In this document: piece by piece, positions 13,401 to 27,900 of the stretch | How the letters are laid out: each line of letters opens with the position of its first letter | How positions within the stretch are numbered: the stretch's first letter is position 1 | Assembly (NCBI RefSeq): GCF_949987535.1 | Contig: NC_080066.1 | Coordinates: 92,771,600-92,835,599 of the forward strand | Origin: Balaenoptera acutorostrata | Taxonomy: Eukaryota > Chordata > Mammalia > Artiodactyla > Balaenopteridae | Length of the DNA: 64,000 bases | Direction of reading: 5' to 3' | The notes under the pieces: model-generated | The model's database searches: none | What the model was told of the DNA's origin: nothing | What the model saw: the letters and a program-made list of their open reading frames with translations, nothing else | Translations under genes and position numbers: made by a program

Positions 13401-16400
13401 CGGTTTCTTTCCTAATGAATAATTTTTTTCATAATGTGGGTTGAGGTTTTTTTGGTTTTGTTTTATTTTTCTGGTGATCATAAAGTAACATGTTTCATTG
13501 TTAAAAAATAATAATAATAAAAAAGGAAGCCACAGACAACTATCAAGATAACACCTCAATAGGTAGATAGCCTAAGTGAACAGAAAGATAACTATCCATA
13601 GGGAACTCTTGATATTTTTTTTTTTTTTTTGATATATTTTAATATATTTTGTTCTGGTTATTTTCTCTATACTTTTTTTAAACCTAGTCAGTATTGTATT
13701 TCATTCATCCAACAAATATTTATTTATCCCCTACCTTGTGACAGTCTGTAAGTGCTAGGGATATAACCAGAAACATCTATGTATTTGTATATTGCGTTTT
13801 TTCATATGGTAATTATAATATAAGAATTTTCCTATGTTCTTAGAGACAATGACCATTTTATGTCTATATAATATTTCATTGTATAGAAATAGTCTTATTT
13901 AATTTACTATCCTCTCATTTTTTGACATTAAGGCTGTTTTCAATTTTTCCTATTATAAATAATAATCTTGAGTATATTTGAACTTAAAATTTTTGTGCTT
14001 GTTTCAGATTATTTCCTTAGTACAGATGGGTTCCTGGATATAAAATTCCTGGGTCTGGGGTTATATGCATTTTGAAGGTTCTTGATATAAGGCTAGATTG
14101 CTTTCCAGGAGGGTTATACCATTCTTTTCTGTAAGTCCCAGCTTCTATGCACGCTGACCAGCTCTGTGCTTGAGGATGAATATTTTTAAAAATCATTGCT
14201 GATTTGATAGGTGATGTATGGCATCTAATTACTATTTTAATTTGCATTTCTTTATTGCTAATGAATTATATAATTTTATGTGTCAGACATTTATATTTCC
14301 TTGTTTGTAAAATGGTTATTTCTTCTGTCCATTTATCTGTTACAGTCAGTATTTTGGGCTTTTGTATTGATATGAGCTCTTTCTTGAAGGCATTAATTGT
14401 TAGGTTGTCATCTGTTGTTGATTTTTCCCCTTGTTCATTACTACCTTTCAATTTTCTTTGTTTGAATGGAAGTTTTTATTTTTATGTGGACAAATCGTTC
14501 TTTTTTTCCCTTTGTGACGTTTTCCCATTGCTCTTAAACTTAGAAAATCCTTCTTACTGTGGATAGAGTTAAAAATTAATTTTCTTTCTCAGAATTATGT
14601 AATCCTTAGTTTAGTATTTCTCTCTCTCAAGGAGAAAAATGTACTCTCTTATTTTTCAGATCCCAAACTGATCTTCCAGGCTAGCCTTGCAAATGCTCAG
14701 ATACTTATTCCCAGCAACCAGGCCAGTGTAAGCAGTATGCTATTGGAAGGACATACCCTCCTGGCCCTTGCTACCACAATGTATGCCCCTGGGGGCGTCA
14801 GCCAGGTATGGACAGCACTTCTACCTGTTATGGCAAAATAGGACTGATTTTAAATTTAGCAGAAATATCGGTGGATTTTCTAGATCTCAGTTGATATTAA
14901 AATATGACCACTTACAAGTATTTCATTAGATTAAAGAGCATAAAACAAGGGTGAATTTTTAAACTTTATATCATATCCTCTCAAGTTGAAAGGAGACTGC
15001 TATAGTCAGCCCTCCATATTCGGGGGTTCTGCATCCACAGATATGGAGGGCTGACTGTACTACAGTATTTATATGAGGGACTTGAACATCCTCGGATTTT
15101 GGCATCTTTGGGGATCTTGGAACCAATCCCCTGTGGATACCAAGGGGCGACTGAATGTTGTATAGTGATTTTTTTCTCGTTTATTTGTTCTCTAATACTC
15201 CAGGTTTGTTTTCAGGATAGAATCAAGATCTAATTGCTCCTTGGAGTAAGTATACTTTAAATCTGTGACTTGGGAATTATTCTCTGTTATTTGACCTCTT
15301 TGAGAGTTAAAAAGGAAATCATAATTTTTAGCTACCCTTAAAAACTCTTTTGAGGAATCCAGTGAAAAGTTGCCCATCTCTGCTTTTTTGAAAGTATAGT
15401 GTGGCTGGTTAGGGGGAACTTAAGAATGCTGTTAAACATCTAATCTGCAAAAATTTGTTACTGATGCTAGCTTAATTTAATACCACCTCTTTTAGATTGT
15501 TGCAGTATACCTTAACTTCATGGTTATTTATTCTTCTGTTTTTGATCACCTGTCAGAAATCAGTCAGAATAACTTGAGACCTGAGAGGAAAGGACCTAAG
15601 AGTCATCTAGTCTAATAGGTTTTTTTCTTGTAAAATATTTACTATTTAATATCTAAAATTTTAAAATATTATAGTAGCAGAGCCTTTTTTCAAACAGCTT
15701 TTCCTTATGCAGTTTGAAAACCACTGATCTAGCTGAACTTTCTAATTCTGTAGATGAGGAAACTGAAGCCTGCCTGATATTAAATATCTAGCCCAAGGTC
15801 ATACAGCTTGTTTGTCTTAAAACCAGAACTAGACTGTTGGCTACTGACCCCTTGTCCAGTGCTGTTTTCACTACCACCTATTATATCAAGCTAATCTTGT
15901 TTCACAGGCTACTTATGAAAAAAGGACTTAGGGCTTCCCTGGTGGCGCAGTGGTTGAGAATCTGCCTGCCAATGCAGGGGACACGGGTTCGAGCCCTGGT
16001 CTGGGAAGATCCCACATGCCACGGAGCAACTAGGCCCGTGAGCCACAATTACTGAGCCTGCGTGTCTGGAGCCTGTGCTCCGCAACAAGGGAGGCCGCGA
16101 TAATGAGAGGCCCGCACACCGCAATGAAGAGTGGCCCCCACTTGCCGCAACTAGAGAAAGCCCTCACACAGAAACGAAGACCCAACACAGCCATAAATAA
16201 ATTAAAAAAAAAAAAAAACCAACTGACTCAGTAGAGTCTTTGTAAATTTAACATAAAAAAAAAAAAGAAAAAAGGACTTAAATTTGGAGAAGAGAAAAAC
16301 ATTATTCTATACCATGTTATCTTTTTATTTAGGTTGTTCAGAATGAAGAAAATGAGAACTGTGTGAAGAAAGTAGATCCCCAGCTACTGAAGATGGCATT

Positions 16401-19400
16401 AACTCCTTACCCCAAGCTTAAAACTGCTCTCTTCCCACAGTACACTGCCCCTAGTGTCCTGCCACCAGATATTACACTCTACCACCTGATTCAGGTACAG
16501 TATTTAGGAGTATCAGTCAGCGTTCAGCCAGGAAAACAGGAACCACTGTGGGTCTTCCAAATGGAAGCCATTTAATATAAGGAATTACTTACACAGAATG
16601 ATAGCAAAATGGAGAAACCAAACGTGTGATGATGAGACAACCCAAAAATTAACAAAGAAGGAAGCAGTCAACACCCCCTAAGGCTGCAAGAAAGTGGTGG
16701 TGTCTGAACCCAACAGCTGGAGCCTCTCTGGGAGCTAAAATCACAACCGGGCTACCTACTGGGAGCTGGGACGAGAGGGTAGGGCTGGAACCATGCAAGA
16801 GATGCCCTAGAAAACAAAGAAGGGGAAAATATCTTGGTTTCTCCCCTCTTCCCACCTTTAATCTCCCATGTGTCTCTCATGGCTAAACCTGTCTGGTAGC
16901 CAGAGGGCAAGTGAGTTTGGGAAATGCAGTTCTCTGCAATTCAGGGCAGAACATGGGAAAGGTAGAAGTGGATCTGAGAGCAGACATATAGTTGGCCAGC
17001 ATACTTGTCTGCTACTTTCATTGAAAGCTGCTTCATTCTACAACTGATAATTTCTGTCTCTTCTCAGTGAATAGGGCTGTTTGTTTATTTAAGTCACCTT
17101 TAGGACAAAGACCTCTTTAAGAATGTGAGAGATTTCCCTGGTGGTCCAGTGGTTAAGAATCTGCCTTCCAATGCAGGATATACGGGTTTGATCCCTGGTC
17201 AGGGAACTAAGATCCCACATGCCGCACGGTCAGCTAAGCCCGTGTGACGCAACTACAGAGCCCGTGTGCCTCAAGTAGAGAGAAGCCCACGTGCCACAAC
17301 TAGAGAGCCCATGTGCCGCAACCAAGACCTGATGCAGCCAAAAACAATAAATTAAAAAAAAAAATGTGAGAGAGCTGTGAACTCTCTACCCAGAAAAGTT
17401 GCACATAATTTTGCTTATATTTCAGAGGAATTCACAGATTCCCTGAAACCTATCCAGGGATCCTCAATTAAGGACACCTTCTTTTGCTCATTTCTCATTT
17501 CAAAAGGCTTTTGCTTTTTTTCCTGGGTACAAATATTCCTATAGTGTCTTCAGTTCAATCTAAACTCTGTAATCCTATAAAGGTACAAAACCTCTCTTAC
17601 TCTAATGTGAAAACTTTTTAGGGTACAGACTGGTGCTACTTAGAAATGTGGTCCCCAGGCAGGTGCCAGTCTGTGAACTGCTTGTTGCTGGTATGTGTCA
17701 GCAGAGTTGGGTTTTTTTTTTTTTTTTGGTTCGTTTGTTTTGTTTTGTTTTTATGTAGCAAGACTTTCTCAAAGAAGGAAGCAGTAAGCTAGATTTATAT
17801 TTATCACAAGTTTCTTATCTCATTGCAGACCAGCACTTTGAGTAACATTGGTATATAAACTAGATATAAGTAGATTATATAAAAACATAGTTTTACTACC
17901 TAAAGTGTGGATTCAATCAGCCTAAAACATAAGCGGTTTCAGGTTGTTCTTTGTTCTGTTTTCAGGTTGACTGATGCAATTTTTTAGTCCTGTTATTTTA
18001 GGCAAAGTATTCCTTCCTTAATAGACCACAAGAGTCTCCCTTAATTTAAAATTAAAGCTGCTTTGGAATTCCATGGCTGTCCAGTGGTTAGGACTTGGCA
18101 CTTTCACTGCCATGGCCCAGGTTCAATCCCTGGTCTGGGAACTAAGAATAAATAAGTAAATACATACATACATGCATACATAAATACATAAATAAAATTA
18201 AAGCTGCTCTTTTCTTAGCCATCCAGATCTTGGCCTAAGAGTTCTGTCGTCTCCTATATCCCTCCCACCATCTACTTACTGTCTTTGCTAAACCTTTGGC
18301 CTACAGATTTCAAAACAGCCAGCGCTCCTTGCTCTCAAACCTTTTCTGACTGTCCTGATCTTAGTCGGCTGTTTTTTCTTTGCTGTTGTTATTGATGGTT
18401 TGGTCATCACATTCCTTTAACCCTTGATCTAGTTGTCTCACTCTTTCCTGACCTGCCTCAGCACACCTTGTTGTATTCACGTGGTAACATTTTCTTGCCT
18501 CTTAGTCCTCTTGCCTTTTGATTCCAAAGGACTTCTAAAGCCCATTTTTACATTATAATTGATGCTGGTTCTACCAAAAGAGAGTATATTTTGCAGACAC
18601 AGTTTGAAGTGTGGAGAGTCTTTAAAAGGAACATAGCCAGTTCTATTTTTATTAAAGTAGAAAAATGTCTCATATGCTCTGTGTTCAAAGAATTTATGTC
18701 TAGAAAGATAAAAGTTTTTAATTGCCCTGAAGAAGGGAAGCAGACTGCCTGTGAAGCTCTTTCATATGGTTTTGTTTACTTCGCTTTAGAATCAATTAAC
18801 TTTTAACTCTGATTTGACTTTTCCCCTTTTTCAGTCATTATTGCCCTTTGATCCTAGCAGATTGTTTGGCTGGCAGTCTGCCAACACACTGACTATAGGA
18901 GGTAAGTCATTATGGATTCTTCTTGCTTTAGAAGCATTTCAGCAGTGTTGACAGAAGTTCATTTATGTAAAGCCAACCTAGTTTCCCCCCTGCTTTCTAT
19001 TTTAAAAATAAAGGCACATTCCACTGGAAAACATTTTCTTTTTTTTTAATTGAAGTATCGTTGATTTATAGTATTGTGTTAGTTTCAGGTGTACAGCACA
19101 GTGATTCAGTTGTATATATATTCTTTCTCTGATTCTTTTCCCTTATAGGTTATTACAAAATATTGAATATAGTGCCCTGTGCTATACAGTAGGTCATTGT
19201 TGGTTATCTGTTTTATATATAATAGTATGTATATGTTAATCCCAACCTCCTAACTTATCCTTCCCCACCCTTTCCCCTTTGATAACCATAAGTTTGTCTT
19301 CTGTGTCTGTGAGTCTCTTTCTGTTTTGTAAATAAGTTCATTTGTATCATTTATTTAGATTCCACATATAAGCTATATCATATGATATTTGTCTTTGTTT

Positions 19401-19481
19401 GACTTATTTCACTTAGTATGATAATCTCTAGGTCCATCCCTGTTGCTGCAGATGGCATTATTTCTTTTTTATGGCTCAGTA

Positions 19482-19527
<46 letters not shown>

Positions 19528-22500
19528 ATCTTCTTTATTCATTTATCTGCTGATGGATATCTAGGTTGCTTCCATGTCTTGGCTATTGTAAATAGTGCTG
19601 CAGTTAACTTTGGGGTGCTTGTATCTTTTCTGATTATAGTTTTCTTTGGATATATGCCCAGGAGTGGGATTGCTGGATCTTTTTTTTTTTTCCCACTTAT
19701 ATTTATCCTTTATTCTCATAAATAATATCAAGACACTCTCTATGTTGAATCAGCTATGGAGGATATAAAAAAAAAACACACAAAGCTCTCACTGGATGTA
19801 TGATGCCCTTCCTTAGGTTGGCTTTTACATTCTGAAACATATATAGAAGAGTGTATATAATGTAAATATATGGTAAAAATAATAAAATGAACAGCAGTGT
19901 ACCCTCCACCTGGCCTTTTTTTTTTTTTTTTAATTTGTGGTATAGTTGACTTACAATGTTGTGTTAGTTTCTGGTGTACAGCAAAGTAAATCTTTTATAC
20001 ATATATCCACTCTTTCTTAGATTCTTTTCCCATATAGGCCATTACAGAGTATTGAGTGGAGTTCCCTGTGCTATACAGTAGGTCCTTCTTAGTTATCTAT
20101 TTTATATATAGTAGTGGGTATATGTCAATCCCAATCTTCCAATTTATCCCTCCCCACCCTCCCCTGCCAATTACCCCCTGGTAACCATAAGTTTGTTTTC
20201 TACATCTGTAACTCTGTTTCTGTTTTGTAGATAAGTTCATTTATGCCCTTTTTTTAAGATTCCACATATAAGCAATATCATATGTTATTTGTTTTTCTCT
20301 GTCTGACTTATTTCACTCAGTATGACAATCTCTGGGTCCATCCATGTTGCTGCAAATGGCATTATTTCATTCTTTTTTATGGCTGAGTAATATTCCATTA
20401 TATATATATATGTACCACATCTTCTTTATCCAATCCTCCGTTGATGGACATTTAGGTTGCTTCCATGTCCTGGCTATTGTAAATAGTGCTGCAGTGACCA
20501 TTGGGGTGCATGTATCTTTTCGAATTATGGCTTTCTCTGGATATATGCCCAGGAGTGGGATTGCTGGATCATATAGTAGCTCTACTTTTAGTTTTTTAAG
20601 GAACCTCCATACTGTTTTCCATAGTGGCTGTACCAATTTACATTCTCCCCAACAGTGTAGAAGGGTTCCTTTTTCTCCACACCCTCTCCAGCATTTATTA
20701 TTTTTAGACTTTTTATGATGGCCATTCTGACCATAGTAAGGTGATACCTCATGGTAGTTTTGATGGAAAACATTTTCTAGGAAGCTGAATTGAAAACATA
20801 CTGTGAGTTAAAAGTCATTGTATGAGGTCACTAGTGCTTTACTTGCTGGGGAATGTAATATAGACCTGCTTAAATTTCTCCCTTTCCAAAAATCCTTGTT
20901 CACTTGCACTATAGTATTATAAAGGTTAAGAGCATAGGTATTGGCATTAGACAAATCCTGGCTCTACCATGTAATAGCTGTATGACCTTGGGCAACTGAT
21001 TTAACTTCTCTTCAGTTTTCTATAAAATAAGGTAAGTGACAGTGTCCACCTCACATGTTACATGAGAATGAAAGGAGACAAGGCATCTAAAAAGCTCTTG
21101 CAGTTCCTGACACGTGGTAAGCACCAGATGCGCACACACTGCCATCCTCTCTAGACCATAAAACTTCCCCGGATTTTTTTGTGTGCTGTTCTTAAACTCT
21201 GCTTTTTCTATTTTCTTTTTACTTATTCATTTTGAATTAGCCTTTAATATCATATTACCTGTGGTGCCTCTGCCTATATTACTCTAAAGGAGGCTTCAAA
21301 TTAGTACTTTTCACATAATATATACCCTGTAAATATTTATTGACTTATGTAAAAGTGCATTTTCTAATGTGTCACTTTTATAAGTTCAAATTTCAATATA
21401 TTGAATTTACCTAGTGCCTAGTGCAGTGCCGGGCCTATAATAGATATTCAATCGATATTTGTTCAGTGCAGGATAAAGTAGTGCTTATTGCATTTTCAAG
21501 TGAAAATACTCATTCTAATCTCAGTGAGGTTACTGGAGAGTAGACAGAATCCCCTGTACTGTTCTAATGGCTCCAACTCCATCAGTTACCCAGAGTCCTG
21601 AGGCCCTGGTGGAGATGGAGCTCTCTACTGGGTACACAGAGGAAGTTGAAGGCATGTTCCCTGCCTGATTTTTAGAAGTTTAAAACATATTTGAGGAAAT
21701 AAAGCACAAATTAAATGAAACAATTATCATGAAGACATAATACGGATTTTTAAAATTGGAGAGTTGTATTTAATTAGAATGTTGACTTCTTTTATCATAT
21801 GGTTTTACCACTGAAAGTGGCCACAAGGCACCTGCGTGGTGATTTGGCTTCTGCAGCAGGCCAGAGAAAAATTTCTCTTCAGGTAGAATTTTCTCTTATA
21901 CAAAATCTCCATACTAGCCACCAAACCACTAATCAGGGTCTTATTTGAATAAAAACTCAAGTTTGTTCATTCAGCTTTATATGAACTCAGCAAATATTGA
22001 ATGAATGAATGGTTTTATATGTAATTGTAAGTTACCAGAGTCACTCTGATCTTACAAAGAATATCGATAAGGCGTGTGACAGTTTTTTAATCTCGAAGGA
22101 GGTATACTTTTAAGTAATAGCTTTGTAAGATGACAGACTCCTCTAAAGTCTTCAAGTCCTGTTTTTTTTAATAAGAGCTAAGTCACAATATAAAACATCC
22201 TTGGAATTCCATGGGAGGGATACAACTTTATTTCAGAAATAAGCTTTGAACTTTGGAAATAAGAGCAGATACACTGTTAACAGTTCAAAATGTTGTTTTG
22301 TCTCATTTTTTTAATAGGTAGTAAGTGGTTAAGAAGCAGTTAACTGTTCCTATCAAGCCCTAACTTTATTTCATACCAACTTTTCACATCCAAATATCTT
22401 TTGACTTCGTGTTTTTCTAAAAAGACAAAAAAAATTTTTTTCTGCTTTTTTCGTGGGCACAGAGGAACTTTGAACTACTCTGCTCGTCTTGGAAAGATGG

Positions 22501-24853
22501 TATCATGATGTAGATAATAAGGTGCTCTATGAATCCAACATCAGAAAGTACAGGTAGTGATAACAAAAGTTTATTAGGAGGGTATTAATATGGACAAAAG
22601 GATGTTCTCAAAGTATTTGTTGGAGAAAGGTACAGTGAGTTGGCCTTGGTGAATAGAGGATTCATATAAATATGAGACGAAGAGATTTCATTGTGTAATG
22701 AACTGCATGAATGAATTTAAAAGCTACATTTGCAAATCATTAGCAGAGATTTTGTAGTTAAAGGGTTATTGCCACTGTGAACTTAATGGATCATCAGATA
22801 TAAAATTAAAGCATCTAAAATAACAAGTAAGTTCAGTAGGGGAAAAGCATAGTTTATAAGTTTTTATGCAACTTCTCAGGTACACATTTTTGTATAAAAT
22901 GAGGGCTACCTCCACACATTAAAATTATTACATCTTGGTGGTTCAAAGTGATACACAGTGGTACAAAATGATTATAGCAACCAGTTTTCTTTTACCATTG
23001 CGGAGTAAAGTTTTCCACATGCAGATCTGAAATTAATCACGGTGAGGTGCAGAGGATTAATACTGCTTCACTTTCCCCCCAGATGCAGCGAGTCAGCTCC
23101 CACATTTCTCTAGCCCTGACCTGGTTAATAAATATGCTATAGTAGAACGTCTGAATTTTGCTTATTATTTACATCATGGACGACCATCATTTGCGTTTGG
23201 TACTTTTCTGGTTCAGGAATTAACCAAGAGCAAGACCCCCAAGCAGCTGTGAGTATTTAAGACATAATTTGTACTCTTAATAAAAGGCATATCTGTGTAC
23301 TTTTACACATGCATATAAATGCATATAAAAAACCTATTGGAAACATACCACAGTTAGTAATTATATTTGACTGGGGAATTATATATATATGTATTTTTTC
23401 ATTTGTGCTTTTCTGTATATCCCAGGTTTTTGGCATTTAGCTTGTCTTTTGTGTGTTTTGTTTGTTTGTTTGTTTGTATTTTGGCCCGCGCCATGCAGTT
23501 TGCGGGATCTTAGTTCCCCCACCAGGGATTGAACCCATGCTCCCTGCAGTAGAAGCATGGAGTCCTAACCACTGGACCGCCAGGGAAAAAAGATTAAAAT
23601 ATATTTTAAATAAGATAATAAATATATCTGAAAACCATGTTTTAAAATAATGATCCAGGAGCTTGCCAAATGTTAGCGCTTATTATAAAGAGGGAATTCT
23701 ATAGTGAGATGTGAATTCTGTATTTAAGATCTTGGTCTTTTATAATTCACTTTTATAAAGCACAGAATTGGGAGGAGTATTTGATATAATCAGCAGCTAA
23801 ATACAGATTTATTGTTTTATAGTTAACAAAGTAATGCATCTTTATGTTAAAATATTTAAGTAGGTCAGAAGGGTGAAAAATGAAAGAGAAAAGTCCCTCA
23901 TTCTCTCATCTTCATTCTACATAGTATATAAACATGGTCCTCGAAATTTTTCTGTTCATGTAAAAGTACATATATGAGTCATTTAAAATGTATGTGCTTT
24001 ATGATGTCAAATTTTAGGTGGCATTAATTTTCTTGGTAGTTCGTGTACATACTCACAATAAGATCATAAGTTGGTAGTCTTTCATAAGTTCTATTCCATG
24101 TTCCCTGAATAAAGTTGGAAGCAAAAATAATTTGGACTATGAGTAGGCGTTTTAGGAGAAGGTAAAATACAAGGGAATAGGGGGCTATGGAGCCGGAAGG
24201 TGACTAAAAGCTACCAAGAACCTAAATGGATGTATACAAGGGGTGAAAAAGGGAAGGGGGAGGAAGTCAAAAATCGCATGCGTTTGACGCTCCAAGTATC
24301 ACTGATGTAATTCAATCCGCTTTTCCTGGTGAGAAAAAATTTTCACATGCTCATGTGATTTTGATTCCTTTCTTTTTCAGGATCCAGCAAGTAGGCAATG
24401 AAGCCTATGTTTTAGGGCTCTCCTCCTTCCACATACCTTCAATAGGAGCTGCCTGTGTTTGTTTCTTAGAACTGCTTGGCCTCGACAGCCTCAAGCTCAG
24501 AGTTGATATGAAAGTGGCCAATATAATTTTGAGCTACACGTGTAGAAATGAAGATGCTCAGTACAACGTTATCAGAGAGTCTCTAGGTACAGCACCTTTA
24601 TGTCATTTGTTTTGTTGAGAGGACAAGGGACAAATAGGTCTAAGGCATTGAATTGTGAGTGGTTGGGGAGGAAACAGTTATCTTCTGTTTCATCCTTTTT
24701 CTGCAGAATTTTTTGCACTTTATCTCACATTATTGGGCCCTTTAATGGGTTTCTGAAATGTCTCTGGGCCTCACTCTTCAAACAGAACTGCCTAGTTCCT
24801 GACCTTTTCTCTTGACCATATATATATATATTTTTTTTTTAAGGGAACGCTAT

Positions 24854-24900
<47 letters not shown>

Positions 24901-27900
24901 TTTTTGGCTGTGTTGGGTCTTCGTTTCTGTGCGAGGGCTTTCTCTAGTTGCGGCGAGCGGGGGCCACTCTTCATCGCGGTGCGCGGGCCTCTCACAGTCG
25001 CAGCCTCTCGTTGCGGAGCACAAGCTCCAGACGCGCAGGCTCAGTAGTTGTGGCTCACGGGCCTAGTTGCTCCGCAGCATGTGGGATCTTCCCAGACCAG
25101 GGCTCGAACCCGTGTCCCTTGCATTGGCAGGCAGGTTCTCAACCACTGCGCCACCAGGGAAGCCCTCTTGACCATATTTTGTTGTTTATATTTCTTATAG
25201 CTGAAAAACTATCTAAACAGGCTATGGGTGAAAAGTCAACCATAGAAGAATTGCTTGTTCTCTTAGAAGAAGGTATATGGGACAGCATTCAGCAGCAGGA
25301 AGTAAAGAGGTTTGTGAGCTGTGATCCCAGCCTCTTTTCTAGCAAGCTTTATTGTTCCAATCTGTGTTTGCCTAGTCTTTCTTCCAACACATGTTTTCAC
25401 CAGTCCCCCTAGACCTTATCTTCTTACTCATTGAGCACATAACAGATTTCAATTGCATCTTGCCATCAGTAAAAGGAGGGTGAAGATAATGATTCCCTCT
25501 TTACAGATAGAGTTTCCAAGAGGTGGAGAAGAGCTTTGTCTCCTCCACTGTGCTGCTGGTCTGAGAAGTCTCTTAAGTGTTACATGTTGAAATCATTTCA
25601 GAAGGAGCGGGATAGATCTCACAAAATTTGACTCTAAGTGATGTCCTTGATTTTTTTCTTGCTAATATATGTCAGTTGATAATGGAAGGTGAGGTGACCA
25701 TCTGTCCACAAAAGCCCCTCTCCTTATACATTTATGTCATCTTTCCTCTGTGCTATTATCCGCTGGGGCTGACCCAGCTACCCCGACCCTGGGAATGCAC
25801 CATTCTCATGTACCTCGTGTCACTGACTGTTCTCAACAGTTTCCTTCTCAGCAGGTACCCTCCCCTTAGCAAGGAAGCCCAGGCACCTGTCAGGGCTCTG
25901 ATACTCTAAAGTGAATCATGCAAGAGAATTAAGCACTCAGACAATTTCTGAGTGACTGTTTTTCTCAGTTCTCCTAATGATGGAGCATAGCTGGTTTGAT
26001 AGATACTTGGTCGATAAAAAAGAGCAATGAATTTTGCCAGTATGCTAAGAAAGTTATTGTACATTATGGGTGAAAGAGTCCTTTTTTTTTTTCCAAAGCA
26101 GTCTAATAAATATTTGGTATTTGTTGAAAGGCTTTTTAGAGAATATACTGTAGTTTATTTTTTACTAAGTTTCCAGTTTAAAGCTATATTTTAACAAGTT
26201 TTTTTTCCTCTTACCCCCCCACCCCCACTCCCAATTATAGGTTATCCAGTGAATCCAGCAGCCAGTGGGCATTAGTGGTACAATTCTGCAGGCTCCACAA
26301 TCTGAAACTGAGTACATCTTACCTTAGAGAATGTGCCAAAGCAAATGATTGGTTACAGTTCATTATTCACAGCCAACTCCATAATTACCACCCAGAGGAG
26401 GTAAGCCACCGATTGTTGCCAGTTATTCAAGAAGCGGAAATTGGAACACTTCTCAGAAGACAATGTTCTTTCTGTTGTGTATACCTAGGCTTTTGTTTGC
26501 TATGATACTATTATTTTTACTAAGATTTCAGTGGGTTGGCTTCAAAGGACTAGTCATTACTACTAAAGAGCTGAAGGAAGAGTTTTTGTGACTCCAGACT
26601 GAATATGGAAACTCACTCAAACACAACAACTATGTAAAATTATATGGTCACCTCTGACGCAGTTCAGGGTGAGAAAGAACAACTTTGCCTATGCTTTTGT
26701 CCAGCATTTTCAGCTCCAGCTGAAATTGGAAGTTGATTGTCTTTTTTGATCATCATTCATCTAATATGTTTTCTAGGTGAAATCTCTTCTCCAGTATTTC
26801 AGCCCTGTTCTTCAAGACCACTTAAGACTGGCTTTTGAGAACTTGCCCTCAGTGTCCAAGTCTAGGATGGACAGTGATCAAGTCTGCAACAAGTCCCCGC
26901 AGGAACTCCAAAGAAACGAAGTAGAGATGACTGATTTCTTTGAAATTCTGCTTCAGTGCTCAGAGGTGCCAAACTCCTGGTGCTGGCTCCTGGCAGAAGC
27001 AGTGAAACAACAGGCCCCAATCCTTAGTGTCCTGGCCTCATGTGTCCAGGTGAGAATCTTGAGAAGCCTACATTAGGGACTCAGAGGGCAGTAGAAAAAG
27101 TGGGAAGAGACAGGGAAGGCTGATAATCAGGGAGGATGTGAGGTGATGACAGTGAGGCCCTAGCATGTGTTTCCAAGGTCACTGCCACTTTTTGTGCTTC
27201 CCAGCTTAGGCTTCAGGCCATCTAGTGCATTTCCTTGTGCCTTAATGTTCAGTGACTTAAGTGATCAGAGCCTTGGCTTCCGGTTGGCAGTCATAGAGAA
27301 GGATGCTTTGGTGGATGGACCACCTCTTTGTCTTGAGCAGGGAAGGACGGATGCTCCGAACAGTCCCTTGGTTGTTCATTAGAGTTTGTTTCATGTTTGA
27401 AGGATTTTCAAGTCATTTTAACCAATTTAGTGAGGTGACTTGTTCTAAACAGGAAATATCCATCTGTAGTTGTAGCATTGCTGGAAGCTTCTGCAGTCAA
27501 GTAATCCATGTGCAGTCATTATCTTATTTTGAAAAGTTCTTATCCACTGGCAGGACGCCAGTGCTATTCCTTGCCTCTGTGTTTGGATCATCACTTCTGT
27601 GGAGCACAGTGTTGCAGCTGAAGCAATGGGACACATTCAGGACTCACTGGAGGGCCATATCTGGGACCTTGAGGACCTCTCAGTCATCTGGAGGACATTA
27701 TTAACACGGCAGAAGAGCAAAACTCTCATCAGAGGTTTCCAGCTTTTCTTTAAGGTAGTGTTAGTTCATTTCTTTCCTCAGTTTAAAAGGGTTACTTCAG
27801 AATATCCCCCGTTGGCTTTTAAAATTATTCCTATCTCTGGGATTTTTTTTTTTAAGCCAACAACAGATAACGATATCAGAACTATCATTTATTTAGCAAA

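Noticed and set aside
24850..24904. TTTA tandem array as a satellite or CRISPR-like array
   Set aside because: It is the A-rich tail of an antisense SINE; there are no spacers.
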